From the NCBI GenBank assembly GCA_965219305.1, contig OZ244725.1:496001-560000 (forward strand): DNA of 64,000 nt, read 5' to 3'. Source of the stretch: DATHTS01 sp965219305. GTDB taxonomy: Bacteria; Acidobacteriota; Blastocatellia; Pyrinomonadales; Pyrinomonadaceae. Shown here one piece after another: positions 45,622 to 55,190 of the stretch. The position numbers and the translations under genes were made by a program. Under the pieces are notes generated by a model. The model did no database searches. It was given only the letters and a program-made list of their open reading frames with translations, and was not told the origin of the DNA. Position 1 is the stretch's first letter; each line of letters starts with the position of its first letter.

Positions 45622-47100
45622 ATGAAACAGTCAAGACGTGATTTTTTGAAAAAAACAAGTTGTGGTTTGAGTATGGCGGCACTTGCGACGCAGTTCGAGC
45701 ATTTCGGTTTGATGAGCGCGTTGGCGCAGAAGGTTGATGACGATACATACGCCGAAGCACCGGGCAATTACCGCGCTCTGGTTTGCATTTTTATGAGCGG
45801 CGGAAATGACGGAAACAATACGATTATTCCGAATCACAACAGTTCGTCGCTTAGTAATTATTCGACTTATTCAGCAGCGCGAAGTTCGCAAGGGCTGGCA
45901 ATTGCACAAAGTGCGCTTTTGCCGATTAACGTGCCGCGTGCGGGGAATTTGAACTACGGACTTCATCCGAGTTTCGGAAGCGTAACCGGCGGAATTAACA
46001 GCGGTCTGCACGGACTCTGGGCGCAGGGAAAAATGGCGGCGGTTACAAATGTCGGAACTCTGGTCGTGCCGACTTCAAAAACTCAGTATCAGAGCAGAAC
46101 CGTTCCTTTGCCGTATCAACTTTTTTCGCATTCGGATCAGGTAAATCAGATTCAAGCCGGACTCGCCGGAACCGGAACTTTCACGGGTTGGGGCGGAAAA
46201 CTTGCCGACCGGATGACGGCTGCAAATAATCCGTCGGGTTTGATTCCGATGGTTACATCAATCAAAGGAGCATCATTGTTTACTTCCGGTCACGATACGC
46301 TTGCGCTGGCGATCTCGGATTCCGCAACTCCGCTGAATCTTGTATTAAATCCGCAGGGATTTGATAGTTCTGCAATTTCAAACGCCAGAAAGCAAGCATT
46401 TAATGATTTGAGAACGATTGATCTGGAAAATAAATACGTGGAAGCGGCGGATCATATTACCGATCAGGCTTTGACCGCCAACTCGGCATTAAGTACATAT
46501 CAGGAAGTAGCGACGGCATTTCCGAATTCGGGACTCGGAAGACAATTGAAACAGGTTGCACGGCTTATAAAAAAACGCAGCGATCTGAATGTCAATCGGC
46601 AGGTTTTTTACTGTCAGCTCGGAAGTTTCGATACGCACAGCGGACAATTAACGAGCCAGGGAAATTTATTATCAGAATTCAGTCAGGCGGTTCGCGCATT
46701 TTACGATGAAATGGTGGTGCAGGGAAATCAGGATAATGTAACGACATTTTCAATGACCGACTTCGGGCGCACATTCATACCTGCCGGAACTGGCGCAGCA
46801 GCCGGCAGCGATCACGCCTGGGGAAATCACCTTTTCGTAATCGGCGGCGCGGTTGCAAGTGCTGATTTTTACGGCGTAAATACAACTAACGGAACGCCTT
46901 TCCCAACATTACAAATGCAAGGTCCCGATGATACAGACAGTAATTCAAGCGCAAAAGGTCGCTGGATTCCGACAACTTCGGTCGAACAATACGCCGCGAC
47001 TCTGGCGCGTTGGTATGGATTATCAGAAAACGATATGCCGCTCGTTTTTCCGAATTATAATAATTTTCCAAACACTAATCTCGGTTTTTTGTCCGCATAA
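45622..47100 (+). CDS. Tat-exported DUF1501 protein
   Basis: 492 residues, SD GGGAG eight bases before the ATG. A twin-Arg signal starts SRRDFLKKTSCGLSMAALA, implying export in folded form by Tat. The domain is sulfatase-like (alkaline-phosphatase fold) with FMSGGNDGNNTIIP, FDTHSGQ, TMTDFGRTF-like SMTDFGRTF and GSDHAWGNHLFVIGG near the C-terminus. Enzymatic activity of DUF1501 is not established. It forms an operon with the DUF1800 gene and ends at a terminator. Confidence 0.9.
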   Translation: MKQSRRDFLKKTSCGLSMAALATQFEHFGLMSALAQKVDDDTYAEAPGNYRALVCIFMSGGNDGNNTIIPNHNSSSLSNYSTYSAARSSQGLAIAQSALLPINVPRAGNLNYGLHPSFGSVTGGINSGLHGLWAQGKMAAVTNVGTLVVPTSKTQYQSRTVPLPYQLFSHSDQVNQIQAGLAGTGTFTGWGGKLADRMTAANNPSGLIPMVTSIKGASLFTSGHDTLALAISDSATPLNLVLNPQGFDSSAISNARKQAFNDLRTIDLENKYVEAADHITDQALTANSALSTYQEVATAFPNSGLGRQLKQVARLIKKRSDLNVNRQVFYCQLGSFDTHSGQLTSQGNLLSEFSQAVRAFYDEMVVQGNQDNVTTFSMTDFGRTFIPAGTGAAAGSDHAWGNHLFVIGGAVASADFYGVNTTNGTPFPTLQMQGPDDTDSNSSAKGRWIPTTSVEQYAATLARWYGLSENDMPLVFPNYNNFPNTNLGFLSA

Positions 47101-47129
47101 AAAGTTTACTTGAGGTTTTTTTTTTGGTG

Positions 47130-47160
47130 AATGGAGAGAAATAAATTCTCTCCATTTTTT
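47130..47160 (+). terminator. Terminator of the DUF1800-DUF1501 operon
   Basis: Perfect 11-bp stem AATGGAGAGAA (47130-47140) / TTCTCTCCATT (47146-47156), loop ATAAA, T-run to 47161. Confidence 0.9.
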
Positions 47161-47337
47161 TGTGTTTTAACGAATAAATTCCAATCGCATTCGCACCACG
47201 GTGTGTAACCGGAAATTACCGGAACCGATCTGCTGCACAGTTGACAACAAATTTGAGAATCGTTCATTAGACAAATTCAAACGAAAATTTAAAAATTCAA
47301 CGGTTTATCTGATAAATCTTTGATTAAAGTTTTAATT

Positions 47338-48156
47338 TTATAAATTTAGAACTTTTTCCGTCGCCGCTTTTGCTTTTCGCGCAACTTCAAAAGGGTCTTC
47401 GTTCCAGTATTCCGGGCGGAAAATCTCGATTGAGACCATATTGTCATAACCGATTTGATCGAAACGTTTTTTGATTTCCGCAATCGGCAAAATTCCTTCT
47501 CCGGGATAAATCCGGTGTGCATCGGTTAAATTTTCTTTCGGCAAATCTTCCGCATCGTTAATGTGAAAAATAAAAAGTTTTTCGGGATTCAAAGTTTCAA
47601 TCGCTTCAAAACTTGAGTTTCCGGCGTAGAAATGAAACGTGTCAATCACCAAACCGACATTTTCGCGGTCAACTTCTTCGACAATCTTTTTGCATAAATC
47701 TAAAGTCTGGACGGAACAATCCGCCTGACCGAGAAATTCAAAAGCCAACGAAACATTATATTTTTCTGCAATATCGGCAAGCTCGTTCAACACTTTAACC
47801 GATTCATCAATAATTTCTTTTTCAACGGCATTTTCGGGCAGTTTTCCCGGAACGACGACGACATTCGGACAATTTATTTCGCCCGCAATTTTTGATAAAT
47901 CTTCACATTCGGCTTTAATTTTGGCGTAATCACTTTCGTTTCTGAACGTAATATATTCGATAGAATTTATCGAATAGGGTTGAATATTATTTTCTTCAAG
48001 AAGCGTTTTCAGATCGGTTACTGTTTTAGTTTTTAAAAACTCGCGTAATTTTGCCGCCCAAATCTCGATTAAATCAAATCCGGCTTCGTTTGCGGCTTTT
48101 ATGTCGGTTTCCAAATCGGCGTGCATCGTTGTTGCGCCGTTTAATGCAATTTTCAT
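47338..48156 (-). CDS. Sugar-phosphate isomerase/epimerase-like TIM-barrel protein
   Basis: 272 residues of the AP-endonuclease-2/xylose isomerase-like fold. Candidate metal ligands sit in LAFEFLG (Glu), VIDTFHFYAGN (Asp and His), IFHINDAED (His) and VSIEIF (Glu), the usual E-D-H-E set of IolE/hydroxypyruvate-isomerase relatives. It acts on a sugar or inositol-type substrate, not identifiable here. No signal peptide. It lies alone, with long non-coding sequence on its 5' side. Confidence 0.85.
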   Translation of the reverse strand: MKIALNGATTMHADLETDIKAANEAGFDLIEIWAAKLREFLKTKTVTDLKTLLEENNIQPYSINSIEYITFRNESDYAKIKAECEDLSKIAGEINCPNVVVVPGKLPENAVEKEIIDESVKVLNELADIAEKYNVSLAFEFLGQADCSVQTLDLCKKIVEEVDRENVGLVIDTFHFYAGNSSFEAIETLNPEKLFIFHINDAEDLPKENLTDAHRIYPGEGILPIAEIKKRFDQIGYDNMVSIEIFRPEYWNEDPFEVARKAKAATEKVLNL

Positions 48157-48346
48157 AATTTGTGTAAAACTTGTATTTGTTTTCTAGAAAATATTATCAC
48201 GAAGAAGCGACGAATCTAAATTGAAAAATTTATAAAAAAAAACAAAAAAATAAATTTTTTTTGTTTCGGGATTTATTGACAAAATTTGAATTTTATTCAA
48301 AAAATTGGAAAAAAAAACGAAAAAAAATGTAAGGTTTTAATCATTT

Positions 48347-48510
48347 TTGACATATATATATGAAACTACACCTCACAGGTTTCACCAGAAGCAATCATTC
48401 CTCACATATTTCGGTTGTCCAGATTGCTTTTGTGTAAATAACATCCCTTGTTTCTAACAATTTTTAGAAACTTAAAAGACGTGCCGCAAAATTACGGCAT
48501 GTCTTATTTT
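48347..48510 (+). ncRNA. Candidate structured RNA ending in a terminator-like hairpin
   Basis: The 361-bp gap 48157-48517 has an AT-rich 5' half and then a run of pairable segments. These are GAAAC/GTTTC around 48362-48382, AGCAATC/GATTGCT around 48390-48430, a perfect GTTTCTAA (48450-48457) / TTAGAAAC (48464-48471), and AAGACGTGCCG (48476-48486) / CGGCATGTCTT (48495-48505) followed by ATTTTTAAT. The word CCTCACAnnTTTC occurs twice. The last stem can serve as terminator for the minus-strand DUF6702 gene or for a small + strand RNA. No known RNA family is recognised. Confidence 0.3.
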
Positions 48511-48517
48511 TAATATT

Positions 48518-49105
48518 TTATTTACCGATTATTTTTAACTTTTCTTCTTTTTTTTCGATCACTTTGAAACCGTCTTTATTTACAAATAAAAGATCGGATT
48601 TGTCTCCGTTGAATTTGGCAATAACAATATTTGACTGTTCGGGATAAGTTTCAAAAAAAATCGTATTTTTTAACCGGAATCCTTCGATACTTTCATCCGA
48701 CGGAATTTCGAGATAGACAAAAATGCGGTCAAAATCCGTTTCTTTTCCAACCCATTTAATGTTTAAGGTTTTTCCGTTTTTATCTTGTAAAACAAAATTT
48801 TCGGCAAGATATTTTTGAATCAAACCGTCAATCTCCTTAGAGTTTTCAAGTTCTACGGATTTTCCGGCGATTTTTTCAAAAACTTCGAGAACGTCGTGCG
48901 TGATTAACTGAACGGCAATTTTTATGTTCTTTTCATCCGCATCATAATCAATTCTCGTCAGACTGCTGTGAAATCTGTGCGCGTTTTTTGCCGCCGCAGA
49001 AAGATTTTCGGGAAGAAAATTTAATAAAGTGAAAACGGCAAACACCGCAGATAAAAATTTGCGATGTCTGCCGTTTAATGAATTAAGAAACTTGAATATT
49101 ATCAA
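48518..49105 (-). CDS. DUF6702-like exported protein
   Basis: 195 residues from TTG 49105, with GAGG ten bases upstream. A hydrophobic N-terminus (about 17-37) is followed by a small beta-rich domain starting AHRFHSSLTRIDYDADEKN, with THDVLEVFEKIAG and YLAENFVLQDKNGK, a pattern I associate with DUF6702. Function is unknown. It lies 23 bp behind the M1 aminopeptidase gene, on the same strand, so the two are probably one transcript and may act in the same compartment. Confidence 0.65.
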   Translation of the reverse strand: MIIFKFLNSLNGRHRKFLSAVFAVFTLLNFLPENLSAAAKNAHRFHSSLTRIDYDADEKNIKIAVQLITHDVLEVFEKIAGKSVELENSKEIDGLIQKYLAENFVLQDKNGKTLNIKWVGKETDFDRIFVYLEIPSDESIEGFRLKNTIFFETYPEQSNIVIAKFNGDKSDLLFVNKDGFKVIEKKEEKLKIIGK

Positions 49106-49128
49106 TGTTTTTATACCTCAAAAACAAT

Positions 49129-51735
49129 CTATTGAATTTTGACGGCGGTAAACTGTGCGTCGCCCTGCGGCGCGGAAATCGTTCCATTCATTAAGTTTCC
49201 GGTAACTTTTCCGTTAATCGTCAAAGCCGTCGGCGTTGTGGTTTTCAGAATCACATCGCCGTTTTTAATACTTCCGCTTGAAAACTGCATCGTGCCTTGC
49301 GGCGAAGTCAGCGAACCGGAAATCGTTTCGCCGTTTTGCGTCAGATTCATCGTAAAAGTCATCGTCTGACCGCCGGGAATGTTAATCGAAATATTCCAAT
49401 TTCCGTTTAAATCCGATTTCATACTTTCCGCCGCCGGTTTTTCGTTGTCCGGCACTTTTTCGACTGCCGAACGCTGGCGCGATTTGAAAACGTCGAAGCG
49501 CGAAGGAACGATGCGGCGCGGGAAGAAATTGTTCGACAAATCGGTATCAGCCGTTTCGAGATTCGGGTCTAGAACGATTGCTTTGGCTTCTTTTTTTGTG
49601 ATGATCATTTTTGAAACATTAAAATTATCATAACGCCAGATTTGCGCCGGAATTCTGATTTCCTCGCTTGTTCCGTCAACATATTCGACCTTGAAAATCA
49701 AAGGCATCACGAGTCCGCCGACATTTTTTAAATCAACAACGTAAAAGTAATAATTCGCATTGATAAGCTGTTTTTCGCGCTCGTCCAATGTCGAAACAAA
49801 TGCGCGGTATTCGGCGCGTTCGGCATCGGAAATCTTGAATTGATCGTTGTCATTGTAAAAATCACGCAAACTCGGATATTGGTCAATGCGTTTCGGAATG
49901 GATTTATTTCTTTGCTGCGAGAGCGTCAGAGGTTTTTCGTTTTCCTTTTTTCTGAGTAGCTCTTTTTCAACTTCCGGGTTTTTCGTGTTTATTTGATAAA
50001 GCCGGACGTTTTCAATCGAAATATCAACGTGATCGGTCGTGAAAAACCAGCCGCGCCAGAACCAATCGAGATCAACCGCCGAAGCGTCTTCCATCGTGCG
50101 GAAAAAATCCGCCGGAGTCGGGCGTTTAAATGCCCAGCGTTTGGCGTATTCCTTAAACGAATAATCGAAAAGTTCGCGTCCCATCACGGTTTCGCGCAAA
50201 ATGTTGAGCGCGGTCGCGGGTTTGCCGTAAGCGTTGTTGCCGAACTGCAAAACCGAATCCGATTGCGTCATAATCGGCACTTGATTATCGCTCGCCATAT
50301 AATCGGCGATATTTTGCGGTTCGCCGCGCCGCGAAGGATAATTCGTTTCCCATTCGCTTTCGGCTAAATACTGCAAAAATGTATTTAAACCTTCATCCAT
50401 CCAAGTCCAGTCGCGTTCGTCGGAATTGACGATCATCGGAAAATAATTATGTCCGACTTCGTGAATGACGACCGAAATCAAACCGTATTTTGTTCCCGCC
50501 GAATAACTTTTATCGGGATTCGGACGCGGACCGTTAAAGCAGATCATCGGATATTCCATTCCGCCGACCGGACCGTTGATGCTTTGCGCGACCGGATAAG
50601 GATATTTGAATGTGTAGCGCGAATAGACATTCAAAGTGTGAATTATCGCCTGCGTCGAGTATTTTTCCCACAGCGGATTTCCTTCGTTCGGGTAAAACGA
50701 CATCGCCATCACTTTATTGCCCTCGACATTGTGACCTTGCGCGTCCCAGATAAACTTGCGCGACGATGCAAACGCGAAATCGCGGACATTATCGGCTTTG
50801 AAAACCCACGTTTTTTTGCCGTTCGGTGTGCTTTTTTCGTTCGTTTTTGCTTCTTCGGCAGTAATGATTTTCAGCGGTTCTTTGGCGGTTTCCGCTTGTT
50901 TCATACGGTCGCGCCATTCTTTTTTCATTACGTCGTTCGGATTCTGCAAAACGCCCGTCGCTGAAACGACGTGATCGTTCGGCACTGTAATTCGCACGTT
51001 GTAATCTCCGAATTCGAGCGTAAATTCGCCGCTTCCGAGAAACTGTGTGTGCTGCCAGCCTTTGTAATCGGTGTAAGCCGCCATTCGCGGAAACCACTGC
51101 GCGATTTCGTAGATATAATTGTCGTCCGCCGGAAAATATTCGTAGCCCGTGCGTCCGCCGTAGATTCTTTGATTATTGATCTGATAATTCCAATCGAGCG
51201 AAAAAACAAATGTCCCGTTCGGCGCAAGCGGCGCGGGCAGATCAACGCGCATCATCGTATTGTTGACCGTAAATTTCAGCGGATTGTTTTTTCCGTCGCG
51301 CACATTTGAAACTGTAATTTTCCCGTCATAACGCCTGTCCGCGAGGTCTTCGACCGCCGACAAAGGAACGCCGCCCGCGCCGATGGTCGGTGCGGTTCGC
51401 GTCAATTGCGCGTCCGAATCTTTTGAAAAAATGTTCTGATCAATTTGAAGCCAGACGTAATTCAGCGAATCGGGCGACAAATTTTTATAAGTTACGGTTT
51501 CTTTGCCGTTGATGCGTTGATTCACGTCGTCCAATTCGACATCAATCGAATAATCGGCGCGCTGCTGCCAGTATTTATTTCCAGGCGCACCGCTCGCCGT
51601 GCGATATTCGTTGGCGGTCGGCAGTTCTTTTTCAAGCTGGGCGAATTTGTTGTCGGGATTCGTTCTCGATTGTCCGAAAGCGAAAGTTGAAAAAATCAAA
51701 ACAAATAATACAAAAGTAAGCGGACGAATTTTCAT
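49129..51735 (-). CDS. Secreted M1-family zinc metallopeptidase
   Basis: 868 residues with signal peptide (LTFVLFVLIFSTFAFG). The zinc site is HEVGHN with the downstream Glu in WMDEGLNTFLQYLAE. The substrate-binding GxMEN is present as GGMEYP. N-terminal beta-saddle (about 30-260), catalytic domain (about 270-560), then a long linker and a C-terminal beta domain (about 780-868, NWNISINIPGGQTMTFTMNL). M1 enzymes remove N-terminal residues from peptides; here outside the cytoplasm. First gene of an operon with DUF6702. Confidence 0.93.
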   Translation of the reverse strand: MKIRPLTFVLFVLIFSTFAFGQSRTNPDNKFAQLEKELPTANEYRTASGAPGNKYWQQRADYSIDVELDDVNQRINGKETVTYKNLSPDSLNYVWLQIDQNIFSKDSDAQLTRTAPTIGAGGVPLSAVEDLADRRYDGKITVSNVRDGKNNPLKFTVNNTMMRVDLPAPLAPNGTFVFSLDWNYQINNQRIYGGRTGYEYFPADDNYIYEIAQWFPRMAAYTDYKGWQHTQFLGSGEFTLEFGDYNVRITVPNDHVVSATGVLQNPNDVMKKEWRDRMKQAETAKEPLKIITAEEAKTNEKSTPNGKKTWVFKADNVRDFAFASSRKFIWDAQGHNVEGNKVMAMSFYPNEGNPLWEKYSTQAIIHTLNVYSRYTFKYPYPVAQSINGPVGGMEYPMICFNGPRPNPDKSYSAGTKYGLISVVIHEVGHNYFPMIVNSDERDWTWMDEGLNTFLQYLAESEWETNYPSRRGEPQNIADYMASDNQVPIMTQSDSVLQFGNNAYGKPATALNILRETVMGRELFDYSFKEYAKRWAFKRPTPADFFRTMEDASAVDLDWFWRGWFFTTDHVDISIENVRLYQINTKNPEVEKELLRKKENEKPLTLSQQRNKSIPKRIDQYPSLRDFYNDNDQFKISDAERAEYRAFVSTLDEREKQLINANYYFYVVDLKNVGGLVMPLIFKVEYVDGTSEEIRIPAQIWRYDNFNVSKMIITKKEAKAIVLDPNLETADTDLSNNFFPRRIVPSRFDVFKSRQRSAVEKVPDNEKPAAESMKSDLNGNWNISINIPGGQTMTFTMNLTQNGETISGSLTSPQGTMQFSSGSIKNGDVILKTTTPTALTINGKVTGNLMNGTISAPQGDAQFTAVKIQ

Positions 51736-51887
51736 AAATAATAGTAATCCTCAAAAATAGAAATGTATGACAAATTTAAGCTACAATTTTTACTGGAACT
51801 TGTAAAATTTCTTGCGAAAGCATCGGTTGATACGCAGTGAGCAAAATAAAGTTTTAATTTGTTTCCGAAAAAGCTAAAATCGGCAGA

Positions 51888-52610
51888 ATGCAGATACCTG
51901 AAAGAATAAAAAATCTATTAGATAAAGCAAGAAAAGTTTGCGCGATGACGGGCGCGGGAATTTCCGCCGAATCGGGAATTCCGACTTTTCGCGGCGGCGG
52001 AAATTCGGCGTTGTGGAAAGGAATGCCGTTCGATCAAATTTCATCGGCGCGAATGATAAAAGAAGACCTCGATGCCGTCTGGGAATGGTTCGATTACCGG
52101 CGCGGGATTTACAAAGATTGCGAACCGAACGCCGGACATTTCGCGCTCGCTGAATGGCAGAACCGTTTTGAAGATTTCACGCTCATCACGCAAAATGTGG
52201 ACGGTCTGCACGAATGCGCCGGATCGCAAGATGTCTTGGAGCTTCACGGAAATATCAATCACGCCAAGTGCGAAAATTGCGGCAAAGTCTATAAAATGAA
52301 CGCCGAAGACGTGCCGCACAAACCTGAAATTTGTAATAAATGCCAAACGAAAGTGCGTCCCGATGTCGTTTTATTCGGCGAGATGCTGCCCGTCGAAGCA
52401 TTTGAAAAAGCAGAACAAAAATCGCGCAACTGCGAATTATTTTTTATTATCGGCACGTCCGCGCTCGTCTATCCGGCGGCGGGACTCGCGGAAATCGCAC
52501 AATTTTCCGGCGCAAAGTTAGTTGAAATTAATCCCGAAGAAACTCCGTTGACGGATTTTTGCGATTTTTCGTTGAGAGGAAAAGCGGGCGAAATTTTGCC
52601 GTTGTTATAA
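51888..52610 (+). CDS. cobB: NAD-dependent protein deacetylase (sirtuin, CobB-type)
   Basis: 240 residues. NAD-binding motifs MTGAGISAESGIPTFRG and TQNVDGLHE with catalytic His in ELHGN. A four-Cys zinc module (CENCGKVY...CNKCQTKVRP) follows, then VLFGEMLP and IIGTSALVYPAAGL. It removes acetyl groups from lysines using NAD+ in the cytoplasm; the Cys-rich module and length match class III. Convergent with nagA, whose stop is 7 bp away. Confidence 0.94.
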   Translation: MQIPERIKNLLDKARKVCAMTGAGISAESGIPTFRGGGNSALWKGMPFDQISSARMIKEDLDAVWEWFDYRRGIYKDCEPNAGHFALAEWQNRFEDFTLITQNVDGLHECAGSQDVLELHGNINHAKCENCGKVYKMNAEDVPHKPEICNKCQTKVRPDVVLFGEMLPVEAFEKAEQKSRNCELFFIIGTSALVYPAAGLAEIAQFSGAKLVEINPEETPLTDFCDFSLRGKAGEILPLL

Positions 52611-52617
52611 TTCGATT

Positions 52618-53778
52618 TCAAAAATCAACTCTTTTTCCGCCGATAAAACTGAATTTTATATTTCCGTCTCTGTCCAACACCGCTAAATCCGCGAGTTTTC
52701 CCGTTTCTATCGAACCGCGTGTTTTTTCGGTTTTGAGAAGTCTTGCCGGATTTGCGCTTGCCGCCCGCGAAACGTTTTCAGGCGAAAATCCGAGCGAGAG
52801 CATTAATTTTACCGCGTCGAGCATCGTAATCACCGAACCGGCGATGCTTCCGCGTTCGTTTCGTGTTTTTCCATTTACTACCGAGATTTTTTCATTCCAG
52901 ATTTCGTAGTTTCCGTCGCCCAAACCTGTCGGCGCGACGGAATCGCTGATTAAAATCACTTTGTCGGACGCTTTGTTTCGACAGGCGAATTCGAGCATTT
53001 TCGGCGCAACGTGAATTCCGTCGGCGATAATGTCGAAGGAAACTTCATCGTTGGTCAGTCCCCAACCGACAACGCCGAGATCGCGGTGATGCAGTCCGCT
53101 CATTTGATTGAAAAAATGCGTCAGATGTTTCGCTCCCGCCGCCAACGCCGCGTCTAAAGTTTCGACATCGCTTTTGGTATGACCGATGGAAATCGTCCAG
53201 TTTTGTTTTTGAAGCTCTTTTATCAATTCGATTCCATTTTCAATTTCCGGCGCGAGCGTCGTCAGGTGAACGGCGGTTTCGTCTCTTATTTTCGGGAGCG
53301 ATTCGATTTCGCCATCGCCGTTAAAAGATTTGAAAAATTCTGTATGAAGTGCGCCGCACATATTTTCGTTGGCGAAAACGCCTTCGTAATGCACGCCCAG
53401 AGCCTGCGCGACTGGTTTGTTTTTTTGCACTTTGAAAAGTTCATCGAGTGCGCCGATCACTTTCGCGTAATTTTCATCAGAATCGGGAACGAGCGTCGGA
53501 AGCCACGCCGTCACACCGTTTTTCGCCAGAAATTCGCCCAATTTCAGAAGATCTTCGACATTCGCCGTGTTGACATCAACGCCGACCGCGCCGTGATTGT
53601 GAATGTCAATAAATCCGGCGTGAATTGTTAAACCGTTTAAGTCCAAAATTTCGTCGGCGTTGAAATCTTCGTTGTCGGCTGAAATTTCGGCGATCAATTT
53701 GTCCTGAATCAACAGCGAACCTTTTTTAATGATTTCGTTCGGCGCGATGATTTCGGCGTTTTTAAGTAGAATTTCCAT
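52618..53778 (-). CDS. nagA: N-acetylglucosamine-6-phosphate deacetylase
   Basis: 386 residues of the amidohydrolase superfamily. HNHGAVGVD (metal pair), the GHTKSDVETLDAALAAG loop, HLTHFFNQMSGLHHRDLG and the catalytic Asp in ILISDSVAPTGLGDG are visible. It deacetylates GlcNAc-6-P from chitin or peptidoglycan recycling to GlcN-6-P. The gene upstream on the same strand encodes the next enzyme (SIS-type deaminase), separated by a hairpin-forming spacer. Confidence 0.93.
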   Translation of the reverse strand: MEILLKNAEIIAPNEIIKKGSLLIQDKLIAEISADNEDFNADEILDLNGLTIHAGFIDIHNHGAVGVDVNTANVEDLLKLGEFLAKNGVTAWLPTLVPDSDENYAKVIGALDELFKVQKNKPVAQALGVHYEGVFANENMCGALHTEFFKSFNGDGEIESLPKIRDETAVHLTTLAPEIENGIELIKELQKQNWTISIGHTKSDVETLDAALAAGAKHLTHFFNQMSGLHHRDLGVVGWGLTNDEVSFDIIADGIHVAPKMLEFACRNKASDKVILISDSVAPTGLGDGNYEIWNEKISVVNGKTRNERGSIAGSVITMLDAVKLMLSLGFSPENVSRAASANPARLLKTEKTRGSIETGKLADLAVLDRDGNIKFSFIGGKRVDF

Positions 53779-53817
53779 AAATCAATTAAGTATGTAAGTT
53801 TTTTTCAGATGTTTGCC

Positions 53818-53889
53818 AACGAAACACACGAAAATTACGAAAATTATTAAATAATTTAAAATATTTTCGTATAATTCGTGTGTTTCGTT
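53818..53889. repeat. Long hairpin of ~10-bp words between nagA and the SIS gene
   Basis: Arms 53818-53844 and 53863-53889 (27 bp, 24 matching) with an 18-base AT loop. The arm starts AACGAAACACACGAA. Similar word-built hairpins lie at 60322-60436 and 60475-60547. It could attenuate or stabilise the transcript between the two genes. Confidence 0.75.
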
Positions 53890-53897
53890 TGTAAAAG

Positions 53898-54926
53898 CTA
53901 AATCGTCTTCGTAACTTTAGAAAGCGAACGCGGCTGATCAGCGTTCAAACCTTTTGCTTCGGCAAGATAAGCGGCGAAAAGCTGTGCGGGAATGATGAAC
54001 GGGATCGGCGACAAGAATTCGTCAATTTCTTCGCTCAACATCAAACTCCGCGAACTCAGACGCGCGATTTCTCGGTCGTTGGTGATCGAAAAACAGTCGG
54101 CGTGCAGTTCTTTCAAACGTTCGAGCAGATCGAGACTGCTTTGTTTGGTAACGCCGTTCGGCGCGAACAAAATTACCGGAAAACGCCGTTCGATGATCGC
54201 TAAAGGTCCGTGAAAAAAATCCGCCGTCGAGAATCTCTCGGCGACAACGTAGCACGTTTCCATTAATTTTAACGCCAGTTCGTAAGAATTCCCGTAATTG
54301 AGACCGCGTCCGACGACGACGCAGTTTTCCATAAAAACGTATCTCTGCACCGCTTCTTCGATCACGTTTTTGTGTTTTAACGCTTCGGCGGCAAAATCGG
54401 GAATTTTCTCGAAATTGATGTTTTTTTTCGACAAAATATCAGCGAGCATATAAAAATGCAGCATCTGCCCCGTGTAAGTTTTCGTCGCGGCGACGCTTTT
54501 TTCGCGTCCGGCGTGAATGAGCAGAGTTTCGTCAACGATCTTCGCCATCGTCGAATCCGCTTCGTTCGTTATGCCGAGCGTTAACGCGCCGCTTTTTTTC
54601 GCGCTTTCCAAAACCTGATTGATGTCAACGCCTTCGCCGGACTGCGAAACGCCGATGACGAGCGCACGTTTGAAATTCAGACTCGCACCGTAAAGCGTAA
54701 AAACCGACGGCGCGGACAGCGACACGGGAATTCCGGTCGTAATTTCCAAAAGATAACGACCGAGCAGAGCGGCATTGTCCGAACTTCCGCGTGCGACCAA
54801 AACTATCAGATCAATTTCTTTTTCTTTTAGAATCGCCGCGAGTTTTTTATATTTTCCGCTCTCTTCGCGGATGGTTTTCTCCAAACTTTCCGGCTGTTCC
54901 GAGATTTCCTGAAGCATTAACGACAT
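53898..54926 (-). CDS. SIS-domain glucosamine-6-phosphate deaminase (NagB-II/AgaS type)
   Basis: 342 residues from ATG 54926; the longer frame starts at a TTG with no SD. Two SIS domains (about 40-165 and 200-335) with LVARGSSDNAALLGRYLLE and VVGRGLNYGNSYELALKL. SQSGEGVD, the sugar-phosphate loop, and AATKTYTGQM are present. It lacks the glutaminase domain of GlmS, so it should deaminate or isomerise GlcN-6-P rather than make it from glutamine. It follows NagA in GlcNAc catabolism and is encoded just upstream of it. Confidence 0.85.
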   Translation of the reverse strand: MSLMLQEISEQPESLEKTIREESGKYKKLAAILKEKEIDLIVLVARGSSDNAALLGRYLLEITTGIPVSLSAPSVFTLYGASLNFKRALVIGVSQSGEGVDINQVLESAKKSGALTLGITNEADSTMAKIVDETLLIHAGREKSVAATKTYTGQMLHFYMLADILSKKNINFEKIPDFAAEALKHKNVIEEAVQRYVFMENCVVVGRGLNYGNSYELALKLMETCYVVAERFSTADFFHGPLAIIERRFPVILFAPNGVTKQSSLDLLERLKELHADCFSITNDREIARLSSRSLMLSEEIDEFLSPIPFIIPAQLFAAYLAEAKGLNADQPRSLSKVTKTI

Positions 54927-55190
54927 AATTTTTTGTATAATCAATCAGGATTCTATCCAGATTTTTAATGTTTATCAAACTAAAATTTTCAAACTTCACT
55001 TAGAAAAATATAAATTCAACTATTTATTTTATTTCACATTCAATAATAACTTGTCTTTTCAAAGAGTAAAATCTGACTATTAATCTTTATAAATAATGAA
55101 AGAAATTTTGAACGTTTTAACCTTTATGGATTTATTTGTCATAATCTTAAGAACGTCGGTAACTTTTGCGGTTTCTGTCGTTAATTTATT

